Assembly: GCF_029533155.1 (NCBI RefSeq)
Contig: NZ_JAIZDB010000022.1
Location: 1-52,564 of the forward strand
Length of the DNA: 52,564 bases
Direction of reading: 5' to 3'
From: Psychrobacillus antarcticus
GTDB lineage: Bacteria; Bacillota; Bacilli; Bacillales_A; Planococcaceae
Shown: positions 8,031 to 16,630 of the stretch, one piece after another
How positions within the stretch are numbered: the stretch's first letter is position 1
Layout: the number at the start of each line of letters is the position of its first letter
Notes under the pieces: model-generated
Told to the model about the DNA's origin: nothing
Databases searched by the model: none
What the model saw: the letters and a program-made list of their open reading frames with translations, nothing else
Position numbers and translations under genes: made by a program

Positions 8031-8722
8031 TTGAAGAAGATAGGAATTATATTAACTGCATCTGCTTTATCGATGGTATATTTTCATCTGCAGCCAGTGC
8101 AGCGAGTACAGTAGAGGTACAGCCAGTAAAGGTGCCAGCTCAGGTGGCTGCCGCAGAGGAGTTTGTTACTAAGGAGGACTTGCTTAAAAAATTTAAAACT
8201 GCTTTTCCTGGGATTTTTGACTTTGTGAATGCGAGTGAATTTCATATGAGTTCCTATAATTTTCCGGAGGATACTGTATTATGGGTATTAATCTTTGCAA
8301 TCGCAGCAGGGCTAGGGAGTGAAGCTGCCGTTCTTGGAATGCTATTTCACTCAATTGCTTATTTAGTAAAAGCAATTTCAGAGGCTTTTGAAGAAGTAGA
8401 TAAGGGGATATTAGAGGCACTTACAGCAACTGTTGCTAATTGGTGGCATATTGTAACCCATGCTGTCTTACCTTCGACGTTCACATATTTACTATCTTGG
8501 ACATTTTTGCGATTTGAAATTAATTTCTCTGTAGCTGTTGCAATGGGTGCAGCAGCAGGTGCAGGTGGTATCGGATTCGAATTGTTTATGGCTTCTGGAT
8601 TCTATTTTGACATGCGAGAGGTCGGTTTAATCACTTACATGATCTTAATTCTAGCGATAGTCTTGGAATTAACATCTACCAAATTAAAAAGTCGTTATTT
8701 CCCAGCTACATCTACTAACTAA
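8031..8722 (+). pseudogene. Chimeric pseudogene: secreted protein 5' end joined to phnE 3' half
   Basis: Two unrelated pieces are joined. The 5' part starts at a TTG with a signal peptide (KKIGIILTASALSMV) that is frameshifted near 8080; the correct frame resumes as FSSAASAASTVEVQPVKVP and continues to SYNFPEDT, resembling the start of a large secreted Bacillales protein (possibly YcdB/YcdC type). From about 8275 the frame reads into the C-terminal half of a phosphonate ABC permease of the PhnE type: WVLIFAIAAGLGS, then EEVDKGILEALTATVANWWHIVTHAVLP (the permease EAA loop), RFEINFS and GAGGIGFEL. No other phn gene is present. The longest open frame, from GTG 8132, lacks a ribosome-binding site. 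It is best read as deletion or recombination debris. Confidence 0.72.
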
Positions 8723-8756
8723 TACGTTTATGTTTGCTTATGACGCAAGGTCACAA

Positions 8757-8804
8757 AAACCCCAAATAGTGTGCACTTTAAAAGTGCTACTATTTGGGTT
8801 TTTG
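8757..8804 (+). terminator. Terminator, AACCCCAAATAGTG family
   Basis: AAACCCCAAATAGT pairs with ACTATTTGGGTTT, with GCACTTT/AAAGTGC at the tip, then TTTTG. It matches the terminator at 6441. It follows the chimeric phnE piece, so it is probably the old phnE terminator. Confidence 0.8.
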
Positions 8805-9029
8805 TCATGAATCTTACTTTTTTGATTTTTAGGGAATTAGTAGCGAAATTCGAATAAAGTTGATTTCCACTTCAACGCACTTACCTGTTTCGAAGCTAGA
8901 ACAGCGATGCAGAACAGGTAACCGATTTTCGTGGGCTTGTTCTCAATCACCGCGGGTCAAGGTTTTATCCGTTTGCTTCTTACACAGACGAATACGAATC
9001 TATACAAAAAAATATTTCTCTAATATTAA
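8805..9029. other. Gene-free stretch upstream of the MurNAc operon
   Basis: No convincing gene. There is an inverted pair TTACCTGTT / AACAGGTAA at about 8880-8920, and a CTTCTTACACAG at about 8978-8990 that resembles the right end of the 76-bp hairpin element, perhaps a decayed copy. The rest is AT-rich. Confidence 0.35.
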
Positions 9030-9072
9030 AAAAATATTTCATTATTTTTAATATTTTATAGTATAATATTTT
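9030..9072 (+). promoter_or_regulatory. Candidate promoter of the MurNAc operon
   Basis: TATAAT at 9062-9067 lies 52 bp before the first start codon. The -35 is poor (TTCATT at 9038-9043, 18-bp spacer). AAATATTTC occurs twice nearby (about 9010 and 9032), and AAAATATT...AATATTTT forms an inverted repeat over the spacer. That is a plausible operator for the RpiR/MurR regulator at the end of the operon (inference). Confidence 0.4.
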
Positions 9073-9118
9073 AAAAGGTTAAATTAACAGATATTTTAGA
9101 ATTTTCTGGGGGTGGGAA

Positions 9119-10141
9119 ATGCTAGAGGATTATATACAAGGATTTGTTGATAACAAGAAAATTCCAGGTGCTATCATCCACGTTCAACGGGGGGAGGAAA
9201 TTTTATTTAAACATAGCTGCGGTGGATATACGGCTAAAGATGGTTGTTATCGTTATATTACGGAAGATACTATTTTCGATGTCGCTTCTTTAACAAAGAT
9301 AATAGCAACCTTACCTTCTGTCTTGTTGTTATTGTCAAAAGGGGATATAGCCTTAGAGGATCCGGTCCAGAAATTTTTACCTGATTTCCGATACGATTCG
9401 GTAACCGTTCAGCATCTTCTTCAACACAATAGTGGTTTACAGGCAGATCTAACACCGCCGGTTCAACGACATGAGAATAGAAACATACTGACTGAAGTTT
9501 ACCAATCAAAACTAGGATATGTTACAGGGAAAGCAGTAGTCTATAGCGATTTAGGTATGATTTTACTAGGGGAAATCATACAAAAAGTATCTGGTAGATC
9601 TTTAGATAGATTTGCAGAAATGGAAATCTTTCGACCGTGGAAGATGCATCATACGAGCTTCAATCCACCAATGGAAGACTTACCCAATATTGCCTCTACT
9701 GAAATGGTTGATGAGCAATATGTTCAAGGAGAGGTCCACGATGAAAAGGCACTGTTATTATCAGGAGTTTCCGGAAGTGCAGGACTATTTTCAGATGTAA
9801 AGGACTTAGTGCTGTACGCAAAATACTGGCTAGGAATTTCAGATCAGTCAGTCATAAAGTCTGAATGGATGGATTTATGTCATACTCTATTATTCCAACA
9901 TCGAGGCTTGGGCTTTGAGGTTTGGTCTGGTATTGAACCAGTCTTACCATGTGGTAGGAGGTGGAGGGTAGGCTCTTTTGGGCATACAGGATTTACAGGT
10001 ACATCTATATGGCTAGAGCCAAAGGAGAAGTTATTTGTAGTTTTGTTAACAAATGCAGTTCATTACGGAAGGCACACTCATGTAAGAGAGCTAAGGCAAG
10101 GGGTTCATGATTTAGTTTATGAAATGTACAATTCAAATTAA
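9119..10141 (+). CDS. Serine beta-lactamase-fold hydrolase, AmiE/YbbE-like
   Basis: A 340-residue class C beta-lactamase-like hydrolase (Beta-lactamase family PF00144). The nucleophile motif S57-L-T-K60 sits in FDVASLTK, the tyrosine motif is YSD near 141, and HTG near 287 stands for the KTG box. There is no signal peptide or lipobox, so it is probably cytoplasmic or leaderless. It heads an operon with MurNAc transport, kinase and etherase genes. In B. subtilis the murQ-murR region carries a relative, YbbE (AmiE), that strips peptides from MurNAc, so a MurNAc-L-alanine amidase or muropeptide-trimming role is likely here by context. The start is supported by GGGGGTGGG upstream. Confidence 0.8.
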   Translation: MLEDYIQGFVDNKKIPGAIIHVQRGEEILFKHSCGGYTAKDGCYRYITEDTIFDVASLTKIIATLPSVLLLLSKGDIALEDPVQKFLPDFRYDSVTVQHLLQHNSGLQADLTPPVQRHENRNILTEVYQSKLGYVTGKAVVYSDLGMILLGEIIQKVSGRSLDRFAEMEIFRPWKMHHTSFNPPMEDLPNIASTEMVDEQYVQGEVHDEKALLLSGVSGSAGLFSDVKDLVLYAKYWLGISDQSVIKSEWMDLCHTLLFQHRGLGFEVWSGIEPVLPCGRRWRVGSFGHTGFTGTSIWLEPKEKLFVVLLTNAVHYGRHTHVRELRQGVHDLVYEMYNSN

Positions 10142-10157
10142 AAGGGGCGTATTAAAA

Positions 10158-11477
10158 ATGAGAAAAATGACAAGATATTTAATTCTATTTTTATTTGCAA
10201 TGCTAGTTACAATTGTTTTAGCAGCTTGTTCAGATAGTGGCGATGAAACAGCAACAGATGCTAAAGACGGTAATAGTGAAAAAGAGGTGACGAGTTCAGA
10301 AGAAAAAGTAGAAGAAAAAGTAAAACTTACAATTGGTAGTTGGCGTACAGAAGATGGACCAAAATACGAAAAAGTAATTGCTTTATTCAACGAAACAAAT
10401 CCTAATATTCAAGTTGAGTTTAGCCCAACTAAAAATACAGAATACAACACCATTTTAAATACTGCTTTACAAGCTGGAGAAGGTCCGGATATCTTCCACT
10501 TACGTCCATATGCAGCTGGGCTGAAGCTAGCTGATGCAGGGTTTGTTGAGCCGATTTCTGACATTGATGGATTGGATCAATATTCAGAGAATTATTTAGC
10601 AGCTTCTAAAGGAGCGGATGGAGAGCAGTATGGTGTTCCTTTAAACATTAGTTCAACTCAATTTTTCTATAACAAAAAAATATTTGCAGATCAAGGACTT
10701 GAAGTACCAGCAACATGGGATGAATTTATCGAAGTGAATGAAAAACTATTGGACGCAGGTATTACGCCAATTGCCATGGGAACTAAAGAAGGCTGGTTAC
10801 TATCTTTAACACACGGAATAGTAGGGTCAGGTGTGTTAGATGGTAATGTCTTTGCAGATAAACTGGTTACTGGTGAAACTGACTTTTCAGATCCAGCGTT
10901 TGTTGAATCGATAGAAGCAATGAATGATTTGAAAAAATATTTCCCTGCAAATTCAGAAGGACTAGGAATGGATGATATTCGTACAATATTTGCGATGGAA
11001 CAAGCAGCGATGTTCCCACTTGGAAGCTGGGAAATCCCGGTTGTGAGTGAATTAAATCCTGATTTAGATTTCGGCTTTTTCCCAATGCCATCTAAAAACG
11101 GTAATCAAAGCGTTACAACTTGGGTAGATGGATCATTTGCTATTAATGCAAAATCTAAAAACATTGAAGCAGCAAAAACATTCTTAGAATTTTTAACAAC
11201 AAAAGAGTTTGGCGAACTATTTGTTGATGAGTTCAAAATGATCAGTGCAATTCCAGGAATAACATCAGATGATGAGCTTCTTGGCGAGTTAAGTAAAACA
11301 GTGGAATCTAGTTCAACACCATATTACTGGGTTGTTAACTTTGTTAGTGGAGATCCAACAACGAAAACAGTGCTAGAAACAGAATTACAAGGGATGTATT
11401 TAGGTGAGGTAACACCAGCAGAGGTAGCTCAAAAAGTGCAGGGAAATGCAGAAATTTCATTTGAGCCTTTTAAATAA
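10158..11477 (+). CDS. Sugar ABC transporter substrate-binding lipoprotein (MurNAc operon)
   Basis: A 439-residue lipoprotein. The signal MRKMTRYLILFLFAM ends in the lipobox LAAC, anchoring it outside the membrane. The mature part has the family 1 solute-binding pattern (LTIGSWRTEDGPKYEKVIALFNE, then GPDIFHLRPYA). The frame opens at 10119 inside the previous gene, but AAAGGGG at 10141-10147 and the signal peptide fix the ATG at 10158. Two permeases follow, with no ATPase gene. Operon context suggests MurNAc, muropeptides or a related amino sugar as cargo. Confidence 0.88.
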   Translation: MRKMTRYLILFLFAMLVTIVLAACSDSGDETATDAKDGNSEKEVTSSEEKVEEKVKLTIGSWRTEDGPKYEKVIALFNETNPNIQVEFSPTKNTEYNTILNTALQAGEGPDIFHLRPYAAGLKLADAGFVEPISDIDGLDQYSENYLAASKGADGEQYGVPLNISSTQFFYNKKIFADQGLEVPATWDEFIEVNEKLLDAGITPIAMGTKEGWLLSLTHGIVGSGVLDGNVFADKLVTGETDFSDPAFVESIEAMNDLKKYFPANSEGLGMDDIRTIFAMEQAAMFPLGSWEIPVVSELNPDLDFGFFPMPSKNGNQSVTTWVDGSFAINAKSKNIEAAKTFLEFLTTKEFGELFVDEFKMISAIPGITSDDELLGELSKTVESSSTPYYWVVNFVSGDPTTKTVLETELQGMYLGEVTPAEVAQKVQGNAEISFEPFK

Positions 11478-11495
11478 CAAAAAAGGAGGCTGTGA

Positions 11496-12446
11496 ATGAT
11501 GACGACTGTGCAAACAGCTTCAAAAAAGAAGGGAAGAAAAATAGGGAAAAGCTGGACTATCCACCTTTTCCCCATCCCTGCATTAATTATTTATGGTTTG
11601 TTCGTGCTATATCCTATATTAGCTGCATTATCCTATAGCTTTTATTCGTTCAATGGCTTTTCACGAGAGTCTTTTGTCGGTTTTGACAATTTCGTTACAT
11701 TATTTACGACGGAGCCTTATGGATCTATGTTTATAAATGCTTTCAAGCATAACGTTCTTTACTTTGGACTTCAAATGGTAGCTATGAATGGATTGGCATT
11801 TATACTTGCTTTTATCATTTATAAAAAAGTGAAGGGTGCTGAGTTTTTCAAAATTGCCTTTTTCTTGCCTCGTTTATTATCCGTAATTGTTGTTGGTTTT
11901 TTATGGAAGCTTATCTTAAATCCTAATTTTGGTACGTTGAATATTCTGCTAGGCAGATTAGGACTCGAGGAATTACAAAGAGCTTGGCTTGGAGATCCAA
12001 ATACAGCGCTTGTTTCCATCATTTTGGTAAATTGTTGGTTCGGTTTAGGATTCGGGGTCCTAATTTTTTTAGCAGGTTTTCAAAGTATTCCGGGTGAACT
12101 AATAGAAGCTGCTAGATTAGATGGTGCAAAAGGAATGACAATGCTTCGCAAAATTTATTTACCTTTAATGGTTCCTTCTATTATGATCATGACAGTATTA
12201 ACGTTCATACAGTCTTTCGAGGCATTTGAACTCGTATATGCTATGCAAGGATCAATGGGAGAGCCGTATTATTCAACCGACACTCTAGCGGTATTCTTTT
12301 ATCGTTTAGCGTTTGGTAGCTCCACATCTGGAAGTTCTGATGCTTTAGGAGTAGGTTCTGCTTTAGCGGCAGTATTATTTTTCTTTATCTTGATATGTAC
12401 AATGATATTTCTGAAGTTTACCAACAAAAAAGAAGTAGAAATGTAA
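11496..12446 (+). CDS. Sugar ABC transporter permease (MalF/UgpA type)
   Basis: 316 residues, six or more predicted membrane segments, and the EAA loop EAARLDGAKGMTMLRKIYLP near residue 205 that docks the ATPase. It follows the binding protein after 18 bp with AAAGGAGG before the ATG. With the next gene it forms the heterodimeric channel of a carbohydrate importer (CUT1 type). Such systems commonly use a shared MsmX-like ATPase encoded elsewhere, consistent with the missing ATPase here. Confidence 0.9.
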   Translation: MMTTVQTASKKKGRKIGKSWTIHLFPIPALIIYGLFVLYPILAALSYSFYSFNGFSRESFVGFDNFVTLFTTEPYGSMFINAFKHNVLYFGLQMVAMNGLAFILAFIIYKKVKGAEFFKIAFFLPRLLSVIVVGFLWKLILNPNFGTLNILLGRLGLEELQRAWLGDPNTALVSIILVNCWFGLGFGVLIFLAGFQSIPGELIEAARLDGAKGMTMLRKIYLPLMVPSIMIMTVLTFIQSFEAFELVYAMQGSMGEPYYSTDTLAVFFYRLAFGSSTSGSSDALGVGSALAAVLFFFILICTMIFLKFTNKKEVEM

Positions 12447-12456
12447 GGGTGAGTAT

Positions 12457-13284
12457 ATGAAGAATAGTTCAATGTGGTCGAAACCATTTTATTATGTCAT
12501 TGTATTCGCTGTAGCGACTATCAGTTTGTACCCCATATTTTTAATGTTTTTGTCGTCGTTTAAAACAAGTGCCGAAATATTCAAGGATCCTTTAGGCTTA
12601 CCTACTAAATTTACCTTAGACACGTATAGAACATTAATGGGCAAAGTTCCGTTCGATCAATATTTTATGAACAGTGTAATTGTTAGTGTGACGTCGGTTG
12701 TGCTGGTAGTCGTTTTTTGTTCGTTAGCAGCTTATTATATTGCACGCTTTAAATTTAGCTGGAACAATGCCATTTTCTTTATATTTTTATTGGGAATGAT
12801 GATTCCGATTAAATTAGGGATAGTACCATTATTTATATTAATGCGTGATTTAGGTCTAATCAATTCTCTTTGGTCACTTATTTTTATGAATATCGCAACA
12901 GGTACTCCATTAACAATACTTATATTAACAGGATTTTTTAAAACGATGCCTATAGAGCTAGAGGAAGCAGCAAGAATGGACGGAGCAGGAAACTTACGTG
13001 TTCTTTGGAGTGTACTTCTTCCATTAATGAGACCAGCACTAGGTACCGTTGTAATTGTAAACTTTATCTCTGCATGGAATGATTTTTTCTTTCCATTAAT
13101 ATTTATAACAGAGAAAGCAAAGATGACAATACCAGTTGGCATGTTGTCGCTATTTGGTGAACATTCTGCAGATTGGGGCTCCTTATTCGCCGGGTTGACA
13201 CTTGCTTCTTTACCAATGATGATCTTATTCTTTATTGCATCAAAACAATTTATGGAGGGACTGACTGCAGGTGCAGTTAAGTAA
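12457..13284 (+). CDS. Sugar ABC transporter permease (MalG/UgpE type)
   Basis: 275 residues with about six membrane segments and the EAA loop EEAARMDGAGNLRVLWSVLLP near residue 168. It is the second half of the importer channel. It starts 10 bp after the first permease (GGGTGAG before the ATG), and its last 14 bases overlap the kinase gene that follows, indicating translational coupling. Confidence 0.9.
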   Translation: MKNSSMWSKPFYYVIVFAVATISLYPIFLMFLSSFKTSAEIFKDPLGLPTKFTLDTYRTLMGKVPFDQYFMNSVIVSVTSVVLVVVFCSLAAYYIARFKFSWNNAIFFIFLLGMMIPIKLGIVPLFILMRDLGLINSLWSLIFMNIATGTPLTILILTGFFKTMPIELEEAARMDGAGNLRVLWSVLLPLMRPALGTVVIVNFISAWNDFFFPLIFITEKAKMTIPVGMLSLFGEHSADWGSLFAGLTLASLPMMILFFIASKQFMEGLTAGAVK

Positions 13285-14281
13285 GAATTATTTTATCGGT
13301 GTAGATGGTGGAGGCACGAAAACAAGCTGTGTTATTGGCGATAGTACTGGTAGAATAATTGGCACAGTTGTAGGGGAAGGGTCAAATATAAAATCTACGA
13401 AACCTGAAAAGGTACGTATACAAATGTTTGAATTATTAAATAAACTAATAAAGACGTCTGGAATAAAAAAAGAACAAGTTTCCGGCCTATTTATCGGAAC
13501 TGCAGGTGGTGATCGAGAATCAGATAAAAAAACCTGGTATGACTGGATGAAGAGCTACTTTTCACCACACCTATGTCCTATTCAGATTACAAATGATGCG
13601 CTCCCAGCTTTAGTTAGTGGAACCTTTAGCTTGAATGGGCTAGTCGTTATTGCAGGAACGGGCTCCATTGCTTATTTAGTGCAAGATAATGGAGGTAGAA
13701 CTACACGTTCTGGAGGTTGGGGATATCTATTTGGTGATAATGGTAGTGGGTATTATATCGGAAACGAAGCACTTCGCTTTGTCACAAAGTATTATGACCA
13801 GCAAGGTGAGCTTGTTCAAGTGGAAAGGTTAACGCAAGCGGTTTTACAGCATTACAATCTACAAAATACCTCTGATATTATTACTGCGGTTTATGAACAA
13901 GAGAATCCGCGTACATCGATTGCTTCATTAGCTATGTCTGTACTAGATTTAGCTGAACGAAAGTATGAACCAGCAGTTGAAATAATCCATCAGGCGGTTA
14001 GCGCATTAGTCGAACTTCTTACTACCATTTTTAATAGAGAAAAGAATGCTAGAGAGTTACCTATCGTGCTTTGTGGAGGGTTATTTTCCAATGAACTATT
14101 TTTCGCGACATTTAAAGATGCGATGGGTAAGTTTGATAATGAATTGTATATACCTTCCCTACCTCCAGTTGTGGGCTCGTATTTATATGCACTAGCAAGT
14201 GAAGGCATAGCACTCACTCCAAAACTAAGAATAGAAGTTACTAAGTCATGGGCAAAAGTTATGGATGAACATAACCTCTGA
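13271..14281 (+). CDS. BadF/BadG-type N-acetylmuramic acid/GlcNAc kinase, MurK-like
   Basis: 336 residues, ASKHA-fold kinase. It begins FIGVDGGGTKTSCVIGD (phosphate-1), with GTGSIAYLVQD and GGWGYLFGDNGSGY in the middle and VLCGGLFSNELF near 270. The family includes Clostridium MurK, which phosphorylates MurNAc and GlcNAc. As the sugar enters by an ABC system here, unphosphorylated, a kinase is needed to make MurNAc-6-phosphate for MurQ, whose gene comes next. GTG start, overlapping the permease by 14 bp, with GGAGGG at 13254. Confidence 0.82.
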   Translation: MQLSKNYFIGVDGGGTKTSCVIGDSTGRIIGTVVGEGSNIKSTKPEKVRIQMFELLNKLIKTSGIKKEQVSGLFIGTAGGDRESDKKTWYDWMKSYFSPHLCPIQITNDALPALVSGTFSLNGLVVIAGTGSIAYLVQDNGGRTTRSGGWGYLFGDNGSGYYIGNEALRFVTKYYDQQGELVQVERLTQAVLQHYNLQNTSDIITAVYEQENPRTSIASLAMSVLDLAERKYEPAVEIIHQAVSALVELLTTIFNREKNARELPIVLCGGLFSNELFFATFKDAMGKFDNELYIPSLPPVVGSYLYALASEGIALTPKLRIEVTKSWAKVMDEHNL

Positions 14282-14295
14282 AAGGTATGATATAA

Positions 14296-15204
14296 ATGAA
14301 CGAATTGGAAAAACTGGGAACTGAGAGTATCAACCCTAAAACAAAAAACCTAGATATCATGACGGTGAAAGAAATAATTAGCACGATGAACGAAGAAGAT
14401 CAAACAGTTGCACTAGCCGTTCAGAAGGCTTTACCACAGATTGAGGAAGCGATTCATATTGTGCACAAAATGCTCTCAAATGATGGTAGATTGCTTTATA
14501 TAGGAGCAGGGACTAGTGGTCGGATTGGGTTACTAGATGCAGTAGAGTGCCCTCCAACTTTTAGTACATCACCACAAATGGTGCAGGCTGTGCTAGCGGG
14601 TGGCTATGGTGCGGTTATGATTGCTGTGGAAGGTGCAGAGGACGATCACGAGCTGGGTAAACATGATTTAATGAAATTAGATCTTACATCTAGTGATGTG
14701 GTGATTGGAATTGCTGCTAGTGGGAGAACTCCCTACGTTATTGGTGCTTTATCATATGCGCAATCAGTAGGTGCTAAAACAATTAGTCTATCAAGCAATC
14801 TACAATCTGCTATTAGCCGATATGCCGATGTAGCTATTGAAGTAGAAACTGGTCCTGAAATATTGACTGGTTCTACCCGTTTAAAAGCTGCCACAGCGCA
14901 TAAAATGGTTGTTAACATGATTTCTACTGCATCGATGATACAAATTGGTAAGGTATATAAAAATTTAATGGTAGATGTGCATGCTAGTAATTACAAATTA
15001 AAAGAACGGGCAAAAATGATTGTTTGTGAAGCAACAAATATTACATATGAAGAAGCAGAGAAAGTGCTTGTTGAAACTGAATTTAATGTAAAGCAAGCGA
15101 TAGTAATAATTTTAACTGGTGCGTCAGCTAATGAAGGTGCAGATTTATTGGAAAAAGCAAATGGAAAAGTCCGCATGGCAATTGGAGAAAAGGCAAAGAA
15201 ATAA
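14296..15204 (+). CDS. murQ: N-acetylmuramic acid 6-phosphate etherase
   Basis: 302 residues. It cleaves the D-lactyl ether of MurNAc-6-P to give GlcNAc-6-P and D-lactate in the cytoplasm. The signature GAGTSGRIGLLDAVECPPTF starts at residue 70 (SIS sugar-binding fold). E84 and E115 (in VEGAEDD) match the two catalytic glutamates of E. coli MurQ (E83, E114). The start NPKTKNLDIM and length are typical. It lies 14 bp after the kinase with GAAAGG before the ATG. This gene fixes the pathway of the whole operon. Confidence 0.96.
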   Translation: MNELEKLGTESINPKTKNLDIMTVKEIISTMNEEDQTVALAVQKALPQIEEAIHIVHKMLSNDGRLLYIGAGTSGRIGLLDAVECPPTFSTSPQMVQAVLAGGYGAVMIAVEGAEDDHELGKHDLMKLDLTSSDVVIGIAASGRTPYVIGALSYAQSVGAKTISLSSNLQSAISRYADVAIEVETGPEILTGSTRLKAATAHKMVVNMISTASMIQIGKVYKNLMVDVHASNYKLKERAKMIVCEATNITYEEAEKVLVETEFNVKQAIVIILTGASANEGADLLEKANGKVRMAIGEKAKK

Positions 15205-15221
15205 AGATGTAGAGGTGTGAA

Positions 15222-16121
15222 ATGACACAAAAAGTGAATGCGGGATTATCAATAATGGAAGAAATGATTGATCGTCTGCCTCGTTCAGAAAGAAAAATCG
15301 CTGATTATATATTAAAGTTTCCAAAGGAGTCTATTAATTTAACGGCTGTAGAATTAGGTAAAGTAAGTGGTACGAGTAGTGCCGCTGTTATCAGGCTTTG
15401 TAAGTCACTTCAAGTAAATAGCTTTCAAGATTTAAAGCTAAGGATTGCTGGTGACTTGCAGAATGAGCGTCAGGACCTACGGGATATTGAACCAAATGAA
15501 GCGTTTGAATCGATGGTTGAAAAAATCACACTTCAAAGTATAAGGTCAATACGAGAAACAACCAATATGCTCGATATGGTGCAATTAACAAAGGCTGTTG
15601 AAGCTATTTTGCAGGCATCTCATATTTATATTTTTGGCGTTGGTGCATCAGGCATTGCGGCAATGGATGTACAACAAAAATTTATGCGTATTAACAAGCA
15701 TTGCTCCTATTACCCGGATGTACATTTAGCAGCAACCGCAGTTGCCAATGCGTCGAAAGAGGATGTAATTCTTGGTATTTCCTCTTCAGGTAATACACAT
15801 GAAGTTGCAAAAATATTAGAAATTGGAATGCAAACTGGTGCTAAGACCATTAGTTTAACACGTTATGGTAATTCTCTAGTAGCAGATTTAGCAGAAATCA
15901 ATTTGTTTACTGCAAGCTCTTTAGAACCTACATTTCGAAGTGGTGCGACATCTTCCAGACTGGCACAGCTACATGTAATTGATATGCTCTTTATGTGTAT
16001 TGCAACGAATACATTCGAGCAAACAATTGGCTACTTGGATACAACAAGAATGGCAATAGACACATTGCATCAAAAAGTGCAGAAAAGAAAAGCTGTATAT
16101 GAACAGGAACTAAGTGAATAA
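15222..16121 (+). CDS. murR: RpiR/MurR-family transcriptional regulator
   Basis: 299 residues. The N-terminal winged-helix/HTH of the RpiR family (MEEMIDRLPRSERKIADYIL, then GTSSAAVIRLCKSL) spans about 1-77, and a C-terminal SIS sugar-phosphate domain (IFGVGASGIAAMD, GISSSGNTHEVAKILE) covers about 120-260. By position it is the local regulator, probably sensing MurNAc-6-P. It is last in the operon with AGAGGTG before the ATG. The symbol is assigned by context; RpiR proteins with other specificities look alike. Confidence 0.8.
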   Translation: MTQKVNAGLSIMEEMIDRLPRSERKIADYILKFPKESINLTAVELGKVSGTSSAAVIRLCKSLQVNSFQDLKLRIAGDLQNERQDLRDIEPNEAFESMVEKITLQSIRSIRETTNMLDMVQLTKAVEAILQASHIYIFGVGASGIAAMDVQQKFMRINKHCSYYPDVHLAATAVANASKEDVILGISSSGNTHEVAKILEIGMQTGAKTISLTRYGNSLVADLAEINLFTASSLEPTFRSGATSSRLAQLHVIDMLFMCIATNTFEQTIGYLDTTRMAIDTLHQKVQKRKAVYEQELSE

Positions 16122-16323
16122 ATTCTTATTATAGAAGATAAAAAAATAAAATGGTTATACGGAGCGCAATGGCTTATCTCAGCCTTTTAAGATTAGTTCA
16201 TATTAGGAAAAATTTAATAAAAAACTTTGGATATAATTTTCATTACTCTGCTAAAAGTGAGAAGTAGTCCGAATAATGAACGACATAAAACACATCCTAT
16301 CCCTGTGTATAGGAGGTGAATTT

Positions 16324-16512
16324 ATGGCTAATCAAGGAAATAATCAAAATCAAAGAAATAACAAAAGTGTCGCAAAGAGCATTAAAAACACAGCAGGATC
16401 TGCATTTGAAACCGCGCATAATGCATTAGAAGCTACAGAAAATGTTGCAATGAACGCTGTTGATGCAACAAAAAACGCTGCAAACAATTTAACAGGTAAC
16501 AACAAAAAATAG
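16324..16512 (+). CDS. Small Asn/Ala-rich protein, possibly spore-associated
   Basis: 62 residues starting MANQGNNQNQ, then alternating A/N/T-rich helix-like repeats (ATENVAMNAV, ATKNAANNLT). AGGAGGTGA at 16311-16319 fixes this ATG over upstream alternatives. It has no signal peptide or cysteines. Size and N/Q/A/K composition resemble small spore proteins of Bacillales, but I recognise no named family. It stands alone, with a strong bidirectional terminator at 16572 separating it from the opposing channel gene. It is probably a real gene with no established function. Confidence 0.7.
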   Translation: MANQGNNQNQRNNKSVAKSIKNTAGSAFETAHNALEATENVAMNAVDATKNAANNLTGNNKK

Positions 16513-16571
16513 TTAGACAAAGAAATGTGCGACTCTTTATACATTGTAGGGTGGCTTCCTAGGCATACAAA

Positions 16572-16613
16572 AAAGCAGGTGTAGAAAAAGACATCTTTTT
16601 CTACACCTGCTTT
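16572..16613. terminator. Bidirectional terminator
   Basis: A perfect 19-bp stem (AAAGCAGGTGTAGAAAAAG and its complement) with a 4-nt loop. An A-tract on the left and TTTAATTT on the right let it serve both the small protein gene and the converging MscS-type gene. Confidence 0.88.
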
Positions 16614-16630
16614 AATTTAGGGCCAGTGTT

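Noticed and set aside
8860-9051. 63-codon plus-strand frame upstream of the MurNAc operon
   Set aside because: Cysteine/serine-rich with no ribosome-binding site or family resemblance; overlaps inverted repeats.
12735-13142. 135-codon frame antisense to the second MurNAc-operon permease
   Set aside because: Composition follows from the permease codons on the other strand; no start signals.
16301-16311. CCCTGTGTAT resembling the hairpin-element arm
   Set aside because: Only ten bases match and no right arm follows; it is part of the leader of the small protein gene.
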